Notes: generated by a model not told the origin, from the letters alone. A stretch of DNA of 64,000 nucleotides from Allolobophora icterica (GCA_963556255.1 OY744614.1:42738743-42802742); one strand, 5' to 3'. Counted from the first letter of the stretch, positions 24,216 to 37,574 are shown. Program-made: numbers and translations.

Positions 24216-24606
24216 AATTTTACAATCTTACAGTCAGCAATATAACATTAACGCTCGACGCCCGAACATAAATTAACCGTTATTTACAAATTTGAAGCAA
24301 TGCGTTCTTAAAATTACGTCATCAGTTTCGTTAAGAAATTTTCAAAGACATTATATTATAGTGAACTAGAGAAAGCACTGCCGTATTGCCGTATCAGCAC
24401 AGTATAAATAATATTTATACTGTGGTATCAGGGCGTTTGACCCGAGCGCTAGTGGAGTATCGTCATTCAATCAATATTCAATCAGTATTTGTTTAATTCA
24501 ACAAATCCAGTTGACAATAACGCAACAGATTACAGAAGCACGATGCTATTAGAATAGCTTTAAGAGGAGAGAATAGAGCAATGTGTTAATTAATACGCAT
24601 CTTTGA

Positions 24607-24810
24607 GGGGGTATTGAGTAATGGTAACACTCATGGCCAGGAGAGCATTAGGTTCGCGGTTCGATACCCGTAACCCCCTCTAGGGTGGCGCCTTGTATGG
24701 CTGCCAAACCCTGTGTTTAATTAAGATCTTGATTGTACTTTCAGCATATGTTTCAATGTAATCTTACTGCGTCTGTCAGTTTGAAATAATAAAGAATATT
24801 ATTATTATTA
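24607..24810 (+). repeat. tRNA-derived SINE (family 2)
   Basis: The head GAGGGGGTATTGAGTAATGG pairs at its 5' end with ACCCCCTC to make an acceptor-like stem, and GGTTCGATACC is a good box B. The body ends in (ATT)n at 24797. tRNA-like head with unrelated tail means SINE. Confidence 0.75.
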
Positions 24811-24839
24811 AAACACGAGGAATAAAATTATAATTATCT

Positions 24840-25260
24840 TTAGCGGAAATTGCGCCCAAATGATTAAGTTCCAGCTTGTTGGCAAAGCCTAACCATACCT
24901 GGGAACAGTACAGCATACGGTTGACAGTGGTAGCCCGTATTACATCATGAAGCCTGGGGCCCGAAAGCCCATGAGAAATCAAGATACGATGAGCGTTAAG
25001 GGATTGTTTAGCCTTTATGCTCAGTTTTTGGATACAAGAAGAGAATCCACACTTATCCGTTATTTCAATTCCTAATATTTTTAATGAAGAGACCCTTGGG
25101 ATTCCGCATAGGCCCCCTATAGGAGGTGGAGTGGATTTAAGGATCGTCTTGGGCTTGGTGAAGATGATGTCGCTGGATTTAGAATGGTTGAGATGAAGAT
25201 TGCATCTCTGAGCCCAGGCATTTATTTGATCAAGTTCTGCAACAGTGGTGGGCCTATACT
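24840..25260 (-). pseudogene. LINE reverse transcriptase C-terminal remnant
   Basis: Minus strand reads CNLHLNHSKSSDIIFTKPK, IPRVSSLKILGIEITD, SLNAHRILISHGLSGPRLHD and ATTVNRMLYCSQVWLGFA. These are the conserved blocks after the catalytic YADD box of a LINE. Stops are present and both ends are truncated. Confidence 0.8.
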
Positions 25261-26351
25261 TTGCAGGTAGGGCCTATACTTTGCATGAGCATCAGCATAA
25301 TATTACATTTGTTGCCAGCCAGTCACTGTTTTTCGCCATTTTTATTTCGTTGGTTTTTTGGTACGAATGACAAAGAGCGTTCCTGGTAGGCGTCCTTTTT
25401 CGTGGTTGGAACTTGGAACCCACACTCTGGATACGAGCTCTGGTAGGATAATCGCAAACTTCAAATTTCTAAAGCGTCACTTCCTAGTAAAGCGCATGAC
25501 ACGACAGCTTGTTTTTACGAGTCAGAGGGCTGTTTTCTAGAGATCGAATGTAAATCCAAGTCTGGCTTTTTAAAAAACTGCTTTAGCCACAAAATCACCG
25601 AATTACTTTTACACGTTTCTCTCATCTGATAGGCCTATATATCCGCTAGAATCATACAGACTCTTCCTAAAACTGCTACAATATTCAACAGCACGAATTA
25701 AATAATTATCAAAGAAACGTGTCCATTACTCCAGGCATCTGCGGTCTACCCTTGCTTCAGAGGTGTAATTTGTATAACTACGCGAGTTATTCAAGGATAT
25801 TCGACCACAGGGAGCGGAACGACGATTTCGAGCGCAAGACAAAGCGGAAGTTGTCAACGATTGGCTCCATATAAACGCAGATGTAGGCCTAAATGGAAAG
25901 CAGTTTACAGAAGCTGGCAACTTTTAACGACAAATGAGAGTAGGGCCTGTAGGGGCCTACACACTGGCGAGAAACCAATGTGAGCCCTACACGCTTAACG
26001 CTTTTATATGTAGAGAGTAGAGACTACAGTATACGTATCCATGTCTTGATTGCGGCGGTGAACGTTGTTCTAGGGCCTATCTGCTGTCTGGGATTCAACC
26101 CCCCCCCCAACACAAAATACACAACCTTATTTGTAATTATAATTAGTAGCTTCTATCGTGCCGGTGTCCCGTGCCGAAGGCATCAACCGATGGCGCACCA
26201 AATCCAAGCTGTAATCAGATGAACATCGAGAAGATCATGCAGTCCATATAAGACGGAGAGGCAGCCTATATAAGGAGGATATCATCACTTATGTTCAGCA
26301 GACTGGGGCGTAACTTTGGTCTAAAAAGTGCGGGGTACCAATTCCTTCACA

Positions 26352-27222
<871 letters not shown>

Positions 27223-28038
27223 TAACCAGACAGTTATTGATTCTGAGCCTGTGAGGGAATGAGGGTGAGGAGTCATATCAAGGCCACCAGTATGAGTGTA
27301 GGTCCATATACGGACTTGACGTACAACTCCACATCCCGATATGACTAAGATGTCAACCATAAGACGGAGAGCGAGGGTGCATGATGTAAGATATTTCCGA
27401 GAAGAGTGTAACTGTGGCCCAGATCTGTGGCGCCTGGCCTGCGGACCGATCAAGGCGGTCAGTCTGTCGGGGTTACCTGTGTGGCTGAAAGTCTAACTGC
27501 CTGTGACTCAGCCTGTGAGCTCTGGCTCTCGGTTTACCCATGTATCTAAATACTTTGGTACTTTTGTGGTACATACTACATATACTCCTCACTCTGTCTA
27601 CCCACAGAAAACAAGGCGGAGACTGCGATCTCTGGGAAGGCACAGTAATAAAATATTGATTGGCATTGTTTAAAGAGTGGGGGGTACGGTACCCCCAGTC
27701 CAAAAAGTGAGGGGTACGGTTACCCCTCGTACCCCCCACAAATTACGCCTATGCTTATGTTCGTCCATAAACTGCACTCTTTCCATGAAATCGGATAGAA
27801 GATTGGACGGGAAGTCATGACTGGCCACCCACCGAGGTCATACGCCGAGGCTAAGAAAACAATATCGCCATAGATTTTAACGTATCCTGTCTCATCTGCA
27901 AACAGACTGTATGCACGAGTCGGTCGAACTAAACATTATTTTTCAGCTAAGGTCAAATGAAGGTCACACTTAAGACGATGGGTCAGTATATATAATAGTG
28001 TAGGTCTACGTAAATGTCATACTGTCCGCTTGAATAGA

Positions 28039-29876
28039 CTACTTAGACTTTAAATAGCCGAACACTAGTAGGCAAATTATTATGAAGATGACGAAGATGA
28101 TAACGGTTGCTGTCGACCCAGTTGCCTTCGCGTCTTCCTTGGATGATGAAGAGAGAGGATCGGCAGACGTCGTGCTAACCCCGTTGCCCTCCAGCTCCTT
28201 GCCACGATACCTTGGTACCTAGGAAATGCATTCATATCAATAAACACAGGTTATTAATATAACAAATATATCATCCATTCATTCATTCAAGCAAATACAC
28301 ACGTTCATTCATTCATTCTGAGAATTTATATAGCGTCTTTTCAAGGGACCTACTCAGAGGCACTCAATAATATGTTATTAATATAACATATAATCATTCA
28401 TTCATTCATTCATTATATGCCCTACGTTGACGGTCCTTGCTCGATAATAAAATGACCATTTGGGGTAAACTTGTCACAGTGCAACTTGTATCAGAGGCGA
28501 AACTATACCTATCCCTGCTATCTTTCCCTCCGCCGATGCTTGCTTTCAACCTTTCTCTAACACCTTCGTAATTGTATAACGTAAACTCCGAATATCTAAA
28601 GCGCAACTATAAAGCTAAGCCCAGGGCACAAACCTATTCACGAGCGCTACGTCGTATCACCAGGATATACTCCAGAGATGGTCAAGGGAATGTAACGTAA
28701 ATGTAAATCTCCGAAATTTCTCAGCGCCACACAAAAGCCAGGACAGGATGACCAGCTTATTTACCGGCGCTATATCAAATCAAGTCCGCAATAGCGATTT
28801 CTGCTGTCTTATCCGGTTCGGTGCCAGAGTCCGGGGAGGTCAAGCCGAAGAGACAGCATGGTGTTACGGTGGTAATCGGTGATGATGGTGGTTGTGTGGT
28901 GGTGCAGAATTGGAATCACGTCCAGTTACCATGCAGAGAGGCCAGAGAGAGAACGAAGAGGAGCTGCCAAGGTGGGTTTCGATGAGGGCGTGGAAGCTTA
29001 ATTGGAAGGCAGAGGATTTAATACTCGAAGAGATAAGGCTTCAATTTCGAAAGCTGGAAAGTCTTTGGGGTGATAGGTAGAAAAGCCTGAGACACAAAAC
29101 AGCGAGTGAACTGAATACCCTACCCTTTCGTGACTGGAATCAGGTCACCTGGTGCAGTGGCACAACTTCAAATTCCAGCCCCTCTCACTGCTCGCAGATT
29201 GCTAAACTGGTAAGTTTACTGGGTCCCTTTTTTACAGGTTCAGGCTCTGGCCTACCAGGGCCCGTAGTTAGACCACAGCTGGCCTGGTGTAGACTGTACT
29301 GACCTCTTGGGTAGCCGCTGGAAGTAATCGTTCGAAGAGGCATCGTAGTTTTGTGTCCATGATCTCTTCAGGCTTTGCTCCTTTCCACTGAAACACAATT
29401 TTAAACCAATTCAGAATTAACAACCGGTACAGAGGACGTGGGCAAAACAATGATGATACCAGAACGAAGCAAGTTACAGTAATCTAGGCGACTGGAAACC
29501 AATGCATTTGCCAGAAATGTTCTTGCAGACGTGGGCATATAACGCCTAATTCTGCGTATGTCACGAATGATTCATGGATATCACGGGGGAATATGGGTCC
29601 TATATGGGCTCCATGTGTGGGCATGTTGGCAGTGCAATGGACACGTGTCTTTCAGGTTGGGTCGGGGGTCATCGATCGAAGGTACCTCGCGGCTTCAAAG
29701 ACTTCGTCAGTGCTTTCCGCTCATCCAAGAACTTATCTCTGTCACTCAGATTCGGTGGAATTAATAAACTGAGTCTGATATTGCGTTTCAGATATCTGAA
29801 CTGATCCATTCTTTGTCTTGGAGCACCTGAGGTTCCTGAACTCCAATTAAATTCTTGACTATCTATTATAGGTGTG

Positions 29877-29908
<32 letters not shown>

Positions 29909-29911
29909 TGC

Positions 29912-29965
<54 letters not shown>

Positions 29966-32225
29966 CACTTTTATCCGGGTTGTCATTCGATAGTCGAGTT
30001 TCTTAGGGGGCGTTGCACCTCGACTCTGGAACGATCTATATATACTCCGATTTCAGCAAATTCTCAGTTTCCTCACCATTACCGCCGACCATCTCACGAC
30101 AACTCCTTTGGCTTGACGCAACGCTAGTGAATAAGCTTGCGCCCCGCGCTTAGCTTTAGAAATTTTGAGTTTACGATCACGATAACGGCCACTGGAGTTT
30201 AGTGGACATTACGTGGTTGTATTACTTTATCTGAGGCAACTATTTGTCATATTTACGATAAAACTCTAATGACCCAGATACGTACTAAAAATACTAGTGA
30301 TTATTACCAGTTTTTCCAGCCCGTTGTTGATTGGACCGTCCGGCGCAAATATTGATTGGACCATGAACTTGTGCAGCTTCATTTCGTCAGCGTTGTGTTC
30401 CAGAGGCTGCAGCATAACTATTGACAGAATCATTTCACAATTATTATTATTATTATTAATTTATTACTAGTATTATATTCTTATATTATATCCTGCTATG
30501 TTATTCTTTGCTCTGCTATGGTACGTACGCTGTTATATTATGTTATACTATATGTTATGCAGAGGCGTAGCAATGGGTTGTGCAGGTTGTGCAAAGCACA
30601 AGGGCCCCCGGCGGTCAGAAGGGCCTCTGGCAGCGAGTATCAATTTTATCCTAGAAGTGAGTCTACATGTACAGCAAATTAGCAACAACGTTCACACACT
30701 GCACAGTAATAAACACTCAAATGACCAACCATCTTCGAAATTGCACAACTGTTACTCGTTGACTCTCATCTAGGCTAAATTCAGCGACGATGTCTGCACT
30801 ACCTACATGTTCCTGTTGACTTTGCCTGTGACTGTTGCGCCATGTGAACGATCATTTTCAAAATTGAAGCTAATCAAAAACTATATACGAAGTACAATGT
30901 CAGAAGAGGGGCTGAGCGACGTGGAAATCTTGTCAATAGAAATGAACATGCCAGAAAGCTTGACACTTCAAAAGCGGTAGATATTTTTGTGTAAGAGAAG
31001 GCGCGGAAACGATTTCGTTATTTTTACGAACCAACCCATCTGTTTCACAATTTGACAGAATTGAAGAGTGGATAATTCATATTTTAGCAGTCAAGGCAGA
31101 TGGAACAATCTTCTTCTTCTTTATGTTCTCTGCCCACCGGCAGGTTCGTATGACCAATGACGCCATCGTTGATGAAAGAAAACATTGTAGATTAATTATG
31201 CTCTAGGCCTAGATGGAACAATGTTTTAGATTAATTATGCTCTAGGCCTAGTTCAATTTTTTTATGCTAGCCTGGAGAAATAAAAAAAACAATTTTTAGA
31301 AAAATAAGTCGGAGAAAATGATGGAAGTGTAATTATTTAGTTATTATTTAATTGGGGTGCGATTTGTGATATTTGCATATTTTTCACGGTGTGAAATAAG
31401 CAAATATCGCAAAAGCGCCAAGCGTTTTTTGCACAGCGGTTTTTTCAAATCGAAGGGGTTCAAGGCGCCCATCATCGAAGCTCTGCACAAGGGCCCCCAA
31501 AAACCTTTCTACGCCACTGATGTTATGCTCTGCCATGTTATACTCTGCTCTGTTATGTTATGCTCGTTATATTGTGTTATGCTCTGTTATGTTATACTGT
31601 GTCGTGTTGTGCTCTCCTATGTTATGTTATGCTCTCTGCTCTGTCATGTTATGCTCTGCTCTGTAATGTTATATTGTGTAATACTATATGTTACGCTCTG
31701 CTCTGTTATGTTATGCTCTGTTATATCATGTTATACTATAATTATGTTATGCTTTGTCATGTTATGCTCTGCTCTGTCATGTTATGCTCTGTTATTTTAT
31801 GTTATGATCTGTTATGTTATGCTCTGTTATGTTATGCTGTTATTTATGCTTTGTTATACTTTTTATACTATGTCGTGCTGTGTCGTCAAGTTCATTGGCT
31901 GTGTATGTGTGCGTGTGTGCGTGTGTGCTTGTAGGTGGGTGCGTGTGCGCGTGTAGGTGGGCGCGCGCGCGTGCGTGCGTGTGTGTATGTGCCTGTGTGT
32001 GTGCGTGTGTGTGTTGCTCACTGGTGACTGTCTGTCGTTGCGTTGGTTCGATGAGTCCTCCATTTGGTCGAACGAAATATCTGTGAGGATAATTCGTCTT
32101 CACTTTGAAGATGACGCGACGTTGAGTCGTGTTAGTCAGAGACAATTCCACGTTCACCACTTCGCGAAAATCACCTGCCATTGATCACACTCACGTTTAC
32201 GCAGTTAAATCTCAAAGCACATATA

Positions 32226-32278
<53 letters not shown>

Positions 32279-35200
32279 AGCTTTTATATAGCGCCCCTTC
32301 AAGGTTATCTACTCAGGAGCGCTCCTAGTCCAACCACGGCTGAAGAGAGTAGTTTTTAAGTTTGCAAGAAACAAGGTAGAGTGAGTCATAGGGACCAGGC
32401 GAAGTGCAACAGGAAGGCCATTCCAGGTTGCAGGTCCAGCGACCGAAAAAGAACGTCGCTGCATAATGGCTGTCCGCGTGCGGCGGACCAATAGCTCGGC
32501 CTGGTCAGCCGAGCGAAGAGCAGATCTCCGCAAGACCCCCGAGGTAGAGCGACACAACTCCCGCAGGTAAGGGGGAGCAAGTCCCTCTAGACAACGCCTA
32601 ACCAGTGCAGAGACCCTATAGGCGATCCGCAGCGGGAAAGGGAGCCAGTGCAGAACATCCCGCATATAAAGAGAAACCTGGCCAAATCTGGGGATGCGAC
32701 CAATAAGACGTGCGGCTGCACGCAAAACCCGGTCCAAACACCCAGGGCGGGCAGCTGGGAGGCCAGCATAAAGGGCGCTACAGTAGTCCAGACGGGAAAC
32801 CACAAACGCATGGACAAGGGTAGAAGCAGCTGCCTGCGTCAGAGTGCGGGAGACTACCCTTAACTGACGAAGTTGATAATAAGAGTCCCGACAAAGCAAA
32901 TTAATATGTCGCATGAATGTGAGCTCTTGATCCAGAATTACACCAAGATCCCGTACTGAGGAGGCAAAGGAAACCCAGGGAAATTCAAGTGCCAGACCTC
33001 AATGTTAATTTTTGCAATCTGTTGGCGCGTACCAAACCAGATATATTGGGTCTTTGCCGGGTTTAACCTTAGGCGGTTTGAGGACATCCAGGCCTCCAAA
33101 TTCCCCACGACTCGGGCGATCTCTCGAACTGCAGCAGTAGCAGCCAATGGTGAGCAGTGGACATACGCTTGGAGGTCATCCGCGTAGGACTGACTTAAGA
33201 CTGCACTGGCCGCCAAGAGGGGACCAAGGTCAGCAGTATAGAGTATGTACAATAGGGGACCCAAAACAGAGCCCTGGGGCAGGCCAAATGGAGCAGGAAC
33301 CCAGGGTGACCTAGCAGACCCACAAGCCACAATGCAAGAGCGGTCCTGAAGGTATGAGGTAAGCCAGTCAAGAAAATTTCCAGAGAGACCATAGGAGGTA
33401 GAGAGGCGTGTCAAAAGAATAGTATGATCAACTGTATCGAATGCAGCGCTTACATCGAACAGTGCCAATAGAGTAACCTGTGACTTATCAATGGCCCCAT
33501 AAATGTCCGAGAGGAGGCGTACCAACAAGGTCTCAGTAGAGTGACCTTTCCGAAAGCCCGACTGGTAAGTTGGTAAAAGGTCATTCTTATCAAGGTGGAC
33601 AGTAAGCTGAGTAGCTACTACCTTTTCAATAATTTTAGAGATAAAAGACACATTAGCTAGGCCTATAGGTCTAAAGTTATTAGGGTCAGCCAAATCCAAT
33701 CCCTCGCGTTTAGGCACCGAGATGAGGATGGATCTTTTCTGTGAGACAGGCAGGATGCCCTCACGAAGGGAGCTGTTGCAGAGGACCGTCAGGAAAGGGA
33801 GTAAAATATCCACGAATTCTTGAAGAAGAGATGTAGGAAGCGGGTCCAAATCGCATGTTTTAGGCGCAGAAGCTAAGATGACTCGTCGTAAATCCTGGCT
33901 TGAGATTGGATCCAGGGCGGAAAGTTCACAGTTAGTCGGTGTATAGACCGGCGGAGGAGAACCGGCAGTGGTCTCTCGGACAGAATTGACTTTCGCAGTA
34001 AATGCCTCGAGAAAGGTATCTGGCGAGAAGAGTGGTGTAGCTGAGCGTCCAGCAGGTCGAGCACGGCCAAGGAGGTCATTTAAGGTCGACCAGAGCCTCT
34101 TAGGATCCCTCGAGTGGCAAGCGATCTTGTGTTCCCAGTAGGCCTGCTCTTTCCGTCTGTACTGCTGATGCATCTCGCATACATACAATACATATATACA
34201 TATATACATAAAATACACAATAACATATATACACATAGATACATATAATACAAACCACGGTCACAATACAAAGTAAAGCCTATATGATAACGCCACGAGA
34301 AGGAAACGCCACGAGTAGGTAACTCAAGGTAGAACGTGCACATGTGTATGACGGTTCGCAGCATGAGATACACAAATCGTGATACAATGCAATACAACTG
34401 TAACTTGATAATAATGCCCTCCTTGCAAAGTTCACAAGTGCACATTGAAGCCGGGCAACCATTAAGATAGAGCGAATGACAGTCTCGCTAAGAGAGTTAC
34501 CAACACGAGGATGTAGAGTTCCAGATGGAGGGACCGGCAACTATGAATGAACGCCGGCCAAAGACAAAACGTGTACCCGGAACAACATAGCCTACTCAAC
34601 AACATAAGGCAGTAGGCCCTACACAAGAACTGCGTACCGTATCTCTTCTGAGTATCCTTGTTATATTGCCCGTATAGTTAGGCTCTACATAAATATCAAT
34701 CATCGCTGGTGGTCCAAAAGGCAGCAGCAACATTCAGCATCTGTCTGTCTGGCCACCTGTTTGATCTCGACCTCTCTACTCACAATTCAACTAGATCCAG
34801 TCATTACTTCTCCAGTTTATGCCTACACGGAATTATCTGGTTCTAGTTCCAGTATCGGGGCGCTGAAGAAACCCAGAGTTCCCTACGATTAGTCTACGAT
34901 TGATAGTCGTAGGCCTAAGGCCGACCTCAACGAAAGATCTAATTTGTCCAATCATTAACAACGGCTGATCCATAGCGTAGGCTTACTACACACCCGCATA
35001 CGCGGTCTCCAGCTTGACTGAGAATGCATGCAGTCATACTACTACTACAGAGCGATTAAGCAGAGCAATAACAATTAACTTCGTTCTCATGGCTCGTGAA
35101 TAAGCTAGTGCCCCTCGCTTAGCTTTCAAGTGACGCTCTAGAAATTTGGACTTAACGAGTACGATTTCGCTTAATTATTTTCGCCCAACGACAGAAAACA

Positions 35201-37045
35201 GCAGAAGACTAACCATGGGCGTCCGCAGGAATTTTTTTGGGGGGGAATTTTTGTAGGGGGTCAACATTTTTGTGTGGGGGTGCAAAATGACGTTTTTGCA
35301 TAGGATAGCTGTGCATCAACACAGAACACATGACAATTTGAAAAATAAATAATAGTCAAGGACTTTACCTAAATATTTAAGTGTTTTTTCGCATTGATAG
35401 TCGTGTTGAGACTCTTGTAATAATCATAATAATCAGAAGATTTAATTTTTGTAAAATATGCGCGAAATGGGGGGGGGGCAAATCCGGACGCCCATGGACT
35501 TAACAAAGGCATACAGAACGGTGTCAGATTACTCGCGTCATGCGATACGGTGACCTAGGCCTATCGGTAACGCGCTTGGTCAAGGATCATGCAGTTACTG
35601 GTTCGACACCGTGTACGCAAGTTTATTGCTCACAAGTCAATGTAAAATGTACATTACACGGTTTGTATGGCGACCGTATGGCCTCGACCCTGACTTTTCA
35701 ATTACCACTGCCCGTTTTAATGGGTGCAACGCCGCTTAAGGTACCCGTGTACGAACCGTACTAGCTCGAGGTTCAGATCTCTGAAATAAGCCTGAGACGT
35801 AACCTGAGAGAATTGAAGAACGAACGGATGGAGAAAGTTCATTTCAAAGAGCAGGGCCAATGGAAGCAAAAGACCAAGATTAATATTAGCCTAATAATAA
35901 TCTTCGTTTAATATCTTCAAACCGACAACAACGCAGTATGATTACAAATCAGTACATGTTATGCGATAAATCTTAACTACTAACAGAACAGACAGCCTGC
36001 AATACACGGCGCAAATTGCAGCCTACAAAGCATGTCCGCCTATGGGACTCGATCTCTGTACCTCTCGCACTCTACGCCAGATGTTATCCAATGCGCTACC
36101 GGGCCCCCATAGTGAAGTCCTGACACGGGAAACGAGGAGATCCAAACGGGTCAGAGGAACGAAGAGGACGAAGAGAAGCAGCAGAGTGAGGGCGATGAAT
36201 TACGTCGCATCAATATTTCGAAGAGAAACTAAGTTGAGCCTTATAGACAAGCATGAGGACCTTGAATTGGATGCGGGCAGAAAGCGGTAGCCAGTGGAGT
36301 TCTTCTGGTGGTGATATGAGAGAATCAGGATGACGGGCAATTAGTCTAGCAGCGGCATGACCATAGAAGACCATAGAGCAGGGGTGGCGAACCTTTTTTA
36401 AGGTGCGTGCCAAAATACTGCTAAATCATTTTTAAAAATACCGTCGCGTGCCCTTCGGAAAATTGCACAGTATATAATTATTTTTCCCACATAGGTTTTA
36501 GCTGACAAACCGTAAGAAAAAATGAATTAAAGACATTATTTCAAAGACTGTTTTTGAATGGTGTTAAAATAACGTCCTTCAAACAAGAAAATGTGGATTC
36601 CTACAAGGATTTTGTATTTCTAAGTTTGAAATTTTTTGGGGACGCTCTGAATTCCACGTGCCCAAAAGATTTGAACGCGTGCCACTTTGGGCACGCGTGC
36701 CATAGGTTCGCCATCCCTGCCATAGAGGAATGGGAATAACAATTAATACTGCAATTCATTGGCAATTTTAGTGCCACTGCCTTCAAACGGCTGAGGTCGG
36801 GTACAATTATCATGGTGACTGTGGTGTACGCCGTGGTTTTGACTATTAATAACATTCCTCTGTATAGGTGAGTATATACATTCGTTAAAGCTGTGCTTGT
36901 ATGCGTGATAAATTATATAAGAGGTCGGTGCTTGTATAATCATGCTCTTACCTCGAAACGTTAGAGACGTTGGCGGGTTTAGCGAGAGAACTTGGACGGG
37001 CTTGGCAACAGCTGCTTGTTTACCCATGGCTCCAGTTACGGTCAT
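28039..37045 (-). CDS. VAP: VAMP-associated protein (VAP), MSP domain, tail-anchored
   Basis: Endoplasmic reticulum tail-anchored receptor; family members bind FFAT motifs of lipid-transfer proteins at contact sites. Exons on the minus strand: 37045-36952 (start; VQVLSLNPPTSLTFRG), 32174-32022 (KVKTNYPHRYFVRPNGG), 30417-30308 (MLQPLEHNADEMKLHKFMVQ), 29387-29304 (WKGAKPEEIMDTKLRCLFE) and 28218-28039. Phases are 1, 1, 0, 0 and every join restores a codon; total 206 codons plus stop. Residues 1-130 are an MSP (major sperm protein) domain with the FFAT-binding signature KFMVQ conserved. The last exon has a Ser/Thr-rich linker, then a 20-residue membrane anchor (TVIIFVIFIIICLLVFGYL) and KSK. The coiled coil present in VAPA/VAPB is absent, and no exon for it was found between 28219 and 29303. 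A second in-frame ATG (MGKQ) six codons in is an alternative start. Confidence 0.93.
28320..28400 (-). repeat. LINE 3' tail fragment
   Basis: Reverse complement of the GAGTAG...CTTGAA..GCGCTATATAAA tail seen at 32280 and 53960, next to an ATTC microsatellite. Confidence 0.6.
28575..28860 (-). repeat. CR1-like LINE 3' tail fragments, two in tandem
   Basis: AACTCCGAATATCTAAAGCG... and, about 125 bp on, AATCTCCGAAATTTCTCAGCG... are two reverse copies of the same LINE tail, in the last VAP intron. Confidence 0.6.
29873..29964. repeat. (GT)n/(GC)n microsatellite
   Basis: GT units with a GCGT interruption. Confidence 0.95.
30126..30195 (+). repeat. CR1-like LINE 3' tail fragment
   Basis: TGAATAAGCTTGCGCCCCGC...GAGTTTACGATCACGATAA, matching the tail family. 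Confidence 0.6.
30560..31519 (+). mobile_element. hAT element with transposase remnant, 960 bp
   Basis: Ends CAGAGGCGTAGCAATGGG and CCTTTCTACGCCACTG, flanked by perfect 8-bp duplications atgttatg (30552-30559 and 31520-31527). GTGCAAAGCACAAGGGCCCC near the left end is mirrored by GCACAAGGGCCCCCAAAAAC near the right. Encloses the transposase C-terminus at 30780-30980. Confidence 0.93.
30780..30980 (+). pseudogene. hAT transposase C-terminal dimerisation domain fragment
   Basis: A short forward frame reads KFSDDVCTTYMFLLTLPVTV, then APCERSFSKLKLIKNYIRST, then MSEEGLSDVEILSIE, and ends at a natural TAG at 30978. This is the hAT C-terminal dimerisation motif (LP...A..ERSFS.L..IK...RS.M...RL..L). 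The catalytic part is missing, so the element is non-autonomous. No start codon or longer frame precedes it. Confidence 0.88.
31897..32012. repeat. (GT)n/(GC)n microsatellite beside a VAP exon
   Basis: GTGTGC-type repeats ending about 10 bp from the VAP exon donor at 32021 (minus strand). Confidence 0.95.
32230..34172 (-). mobile_element. CR1/L2-like LINE, 5'-truncated, one frameshift
   Basis: Minus strand frame from about 34172 to 32940 encodes RKEQAYWEHKI, DPKRLWSTLNDLLGR, FRPIGLANVSFISKIIEKVV, GFRKGHSTETLLVRLL, ALFDVSAAFDTVDHTILL, GLPQGSVLGPLLYILYT and the catalytic QSYADDLQAY, then RLNPAKTQYIWFG. A single frameshift near 32975 moves to the second frame with [31 protein letters not shown] and RRSFSVAGPATWN, ending at 32309. 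The 3' tail GCGCTATATAAAAGC and (AAT)n follow to 32230. The endonuclease region is missing. It lies in VAP intron 1. Confidence 0.93.
35097..35175 (+). repeat. CR1-like LINE 3' tail fragment
   Basis: GTGAATAAGCTAGTGCCC...AATTTGGACTTAACGAGTAC, matching the tail family. Confidence 0.6.
35213..35500 (+). mobile_element. MITE family E, copy 1
   Basis: Inverted ends CATGGGCGTCCGCAGG and TCCGGACGCCCATG. The interior has ATTTTTGTAGGGGGT and GATTTAATTTTTGTAAAATA. A second, more decayed copy is at 61488-61785. The flanks actaac and cttaac may be a damaged duplication. Confidence 0.75.
35550..35625 (+). repeat. tRNA-like sequence (possible SINE head)
   Basis: CTATCGGTAACGCGCTTGG (box A-like) and ACTGGTTCGACACC (box B-like) at tRNA spacing. 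The ends do not form a convincing acceptor stem, so I call it SINE-like rather than a tRNA gene. Confidence 0.45.
35935..36105 (-). repeat. tRNA-derived SINE (family 1), copy 2
   Basis: Reverse complement of 4276-4450: GGGACTCGATCT (box B) and GTTATCCAATGCGCTA (box A), with the body extending to about 35935. Confidence 0.7.
36205..36370 (-). pseudogene. LINE C-terminal remnant
   Basis: Minus strand reads EELHWLPLSARIQFKVLMLV then YKAQL, the LHWLPV..RI.FK...L.YKA block found after the reverse transcriptase in many LINEs. Short and truncated. Confidence 0.7.
36379..36719 (+). mobile_element. hAT MITE family F, copy 2
   Basis: Ends CAGGGGTGGCGAACCTTTTT and AGGTTCGCCATCCCTG, flanked by perfect 8-bp duplications ccatagag (36371-36378 and 36720-36727). 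Clearly homologous throughout to 20435-20771. Confidence 0.95.
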
Positions 37046-37574
37046 TCTAGAGCCCTCTCCGGCTGTAGGAAAACCAACAAAACACGGCAGCCTTTAAATC
37101 GAAAAAATTAAAAATGAATCGGACGATGGTTTAGAAAAGAGGCAGATTGCTTATAGTTTCATGAGCAGCGGCGATAGCTTTTCGATAGGAATAGCTCGTC
37201 ATTTATCAACAACGCCGATGAAGCTGGTAGACAACCACTTTAACGAAAAGCCAGACTGTTTTAATAATCTCCTCGGCTGTACACGCGCTACGAACAGGCC
37301 CCCACCTCCTTCAAGAGACGGCAACTGGGTGCAGTGCAGTCGGTCCCGGAACTTATAATTATATGCGAGGAGTAGAGTATCCGCACCCAGCGGCAGGTCT
37401 TGACGTCGTTCGGGCGCTAATGGCGTCTGTAAAAGTGTTGCGTAGGAGGAGAAACGGCCAAAGGATTGATGTCGATGTGGTTGGAGATAGATTCCGTAGC
37501 GAAGTTTGTTCCTACTACCGACACTTTTTGAGCATCATATATCCCAGTAGCTCATAAAATTATTATCACATATT

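Larger units (their letters stand above)
30478..31870. repeat. TGTTATGCTCTG minisatellite, split by a hAT element
   Basis: Degenerate tandem units of TGTTATG(CTCTG) lie at 30478-30559 and continue at 31520-31870. The hAT element at 30560-31519 has entered the array. Confidence 0.85.

Noticed and set aside
30478..31870. CRISPR-like repeat array
   Set aside because: Units are degenerate, contiguous and without spacers, in eukaryotic DNA; a minisatellite.
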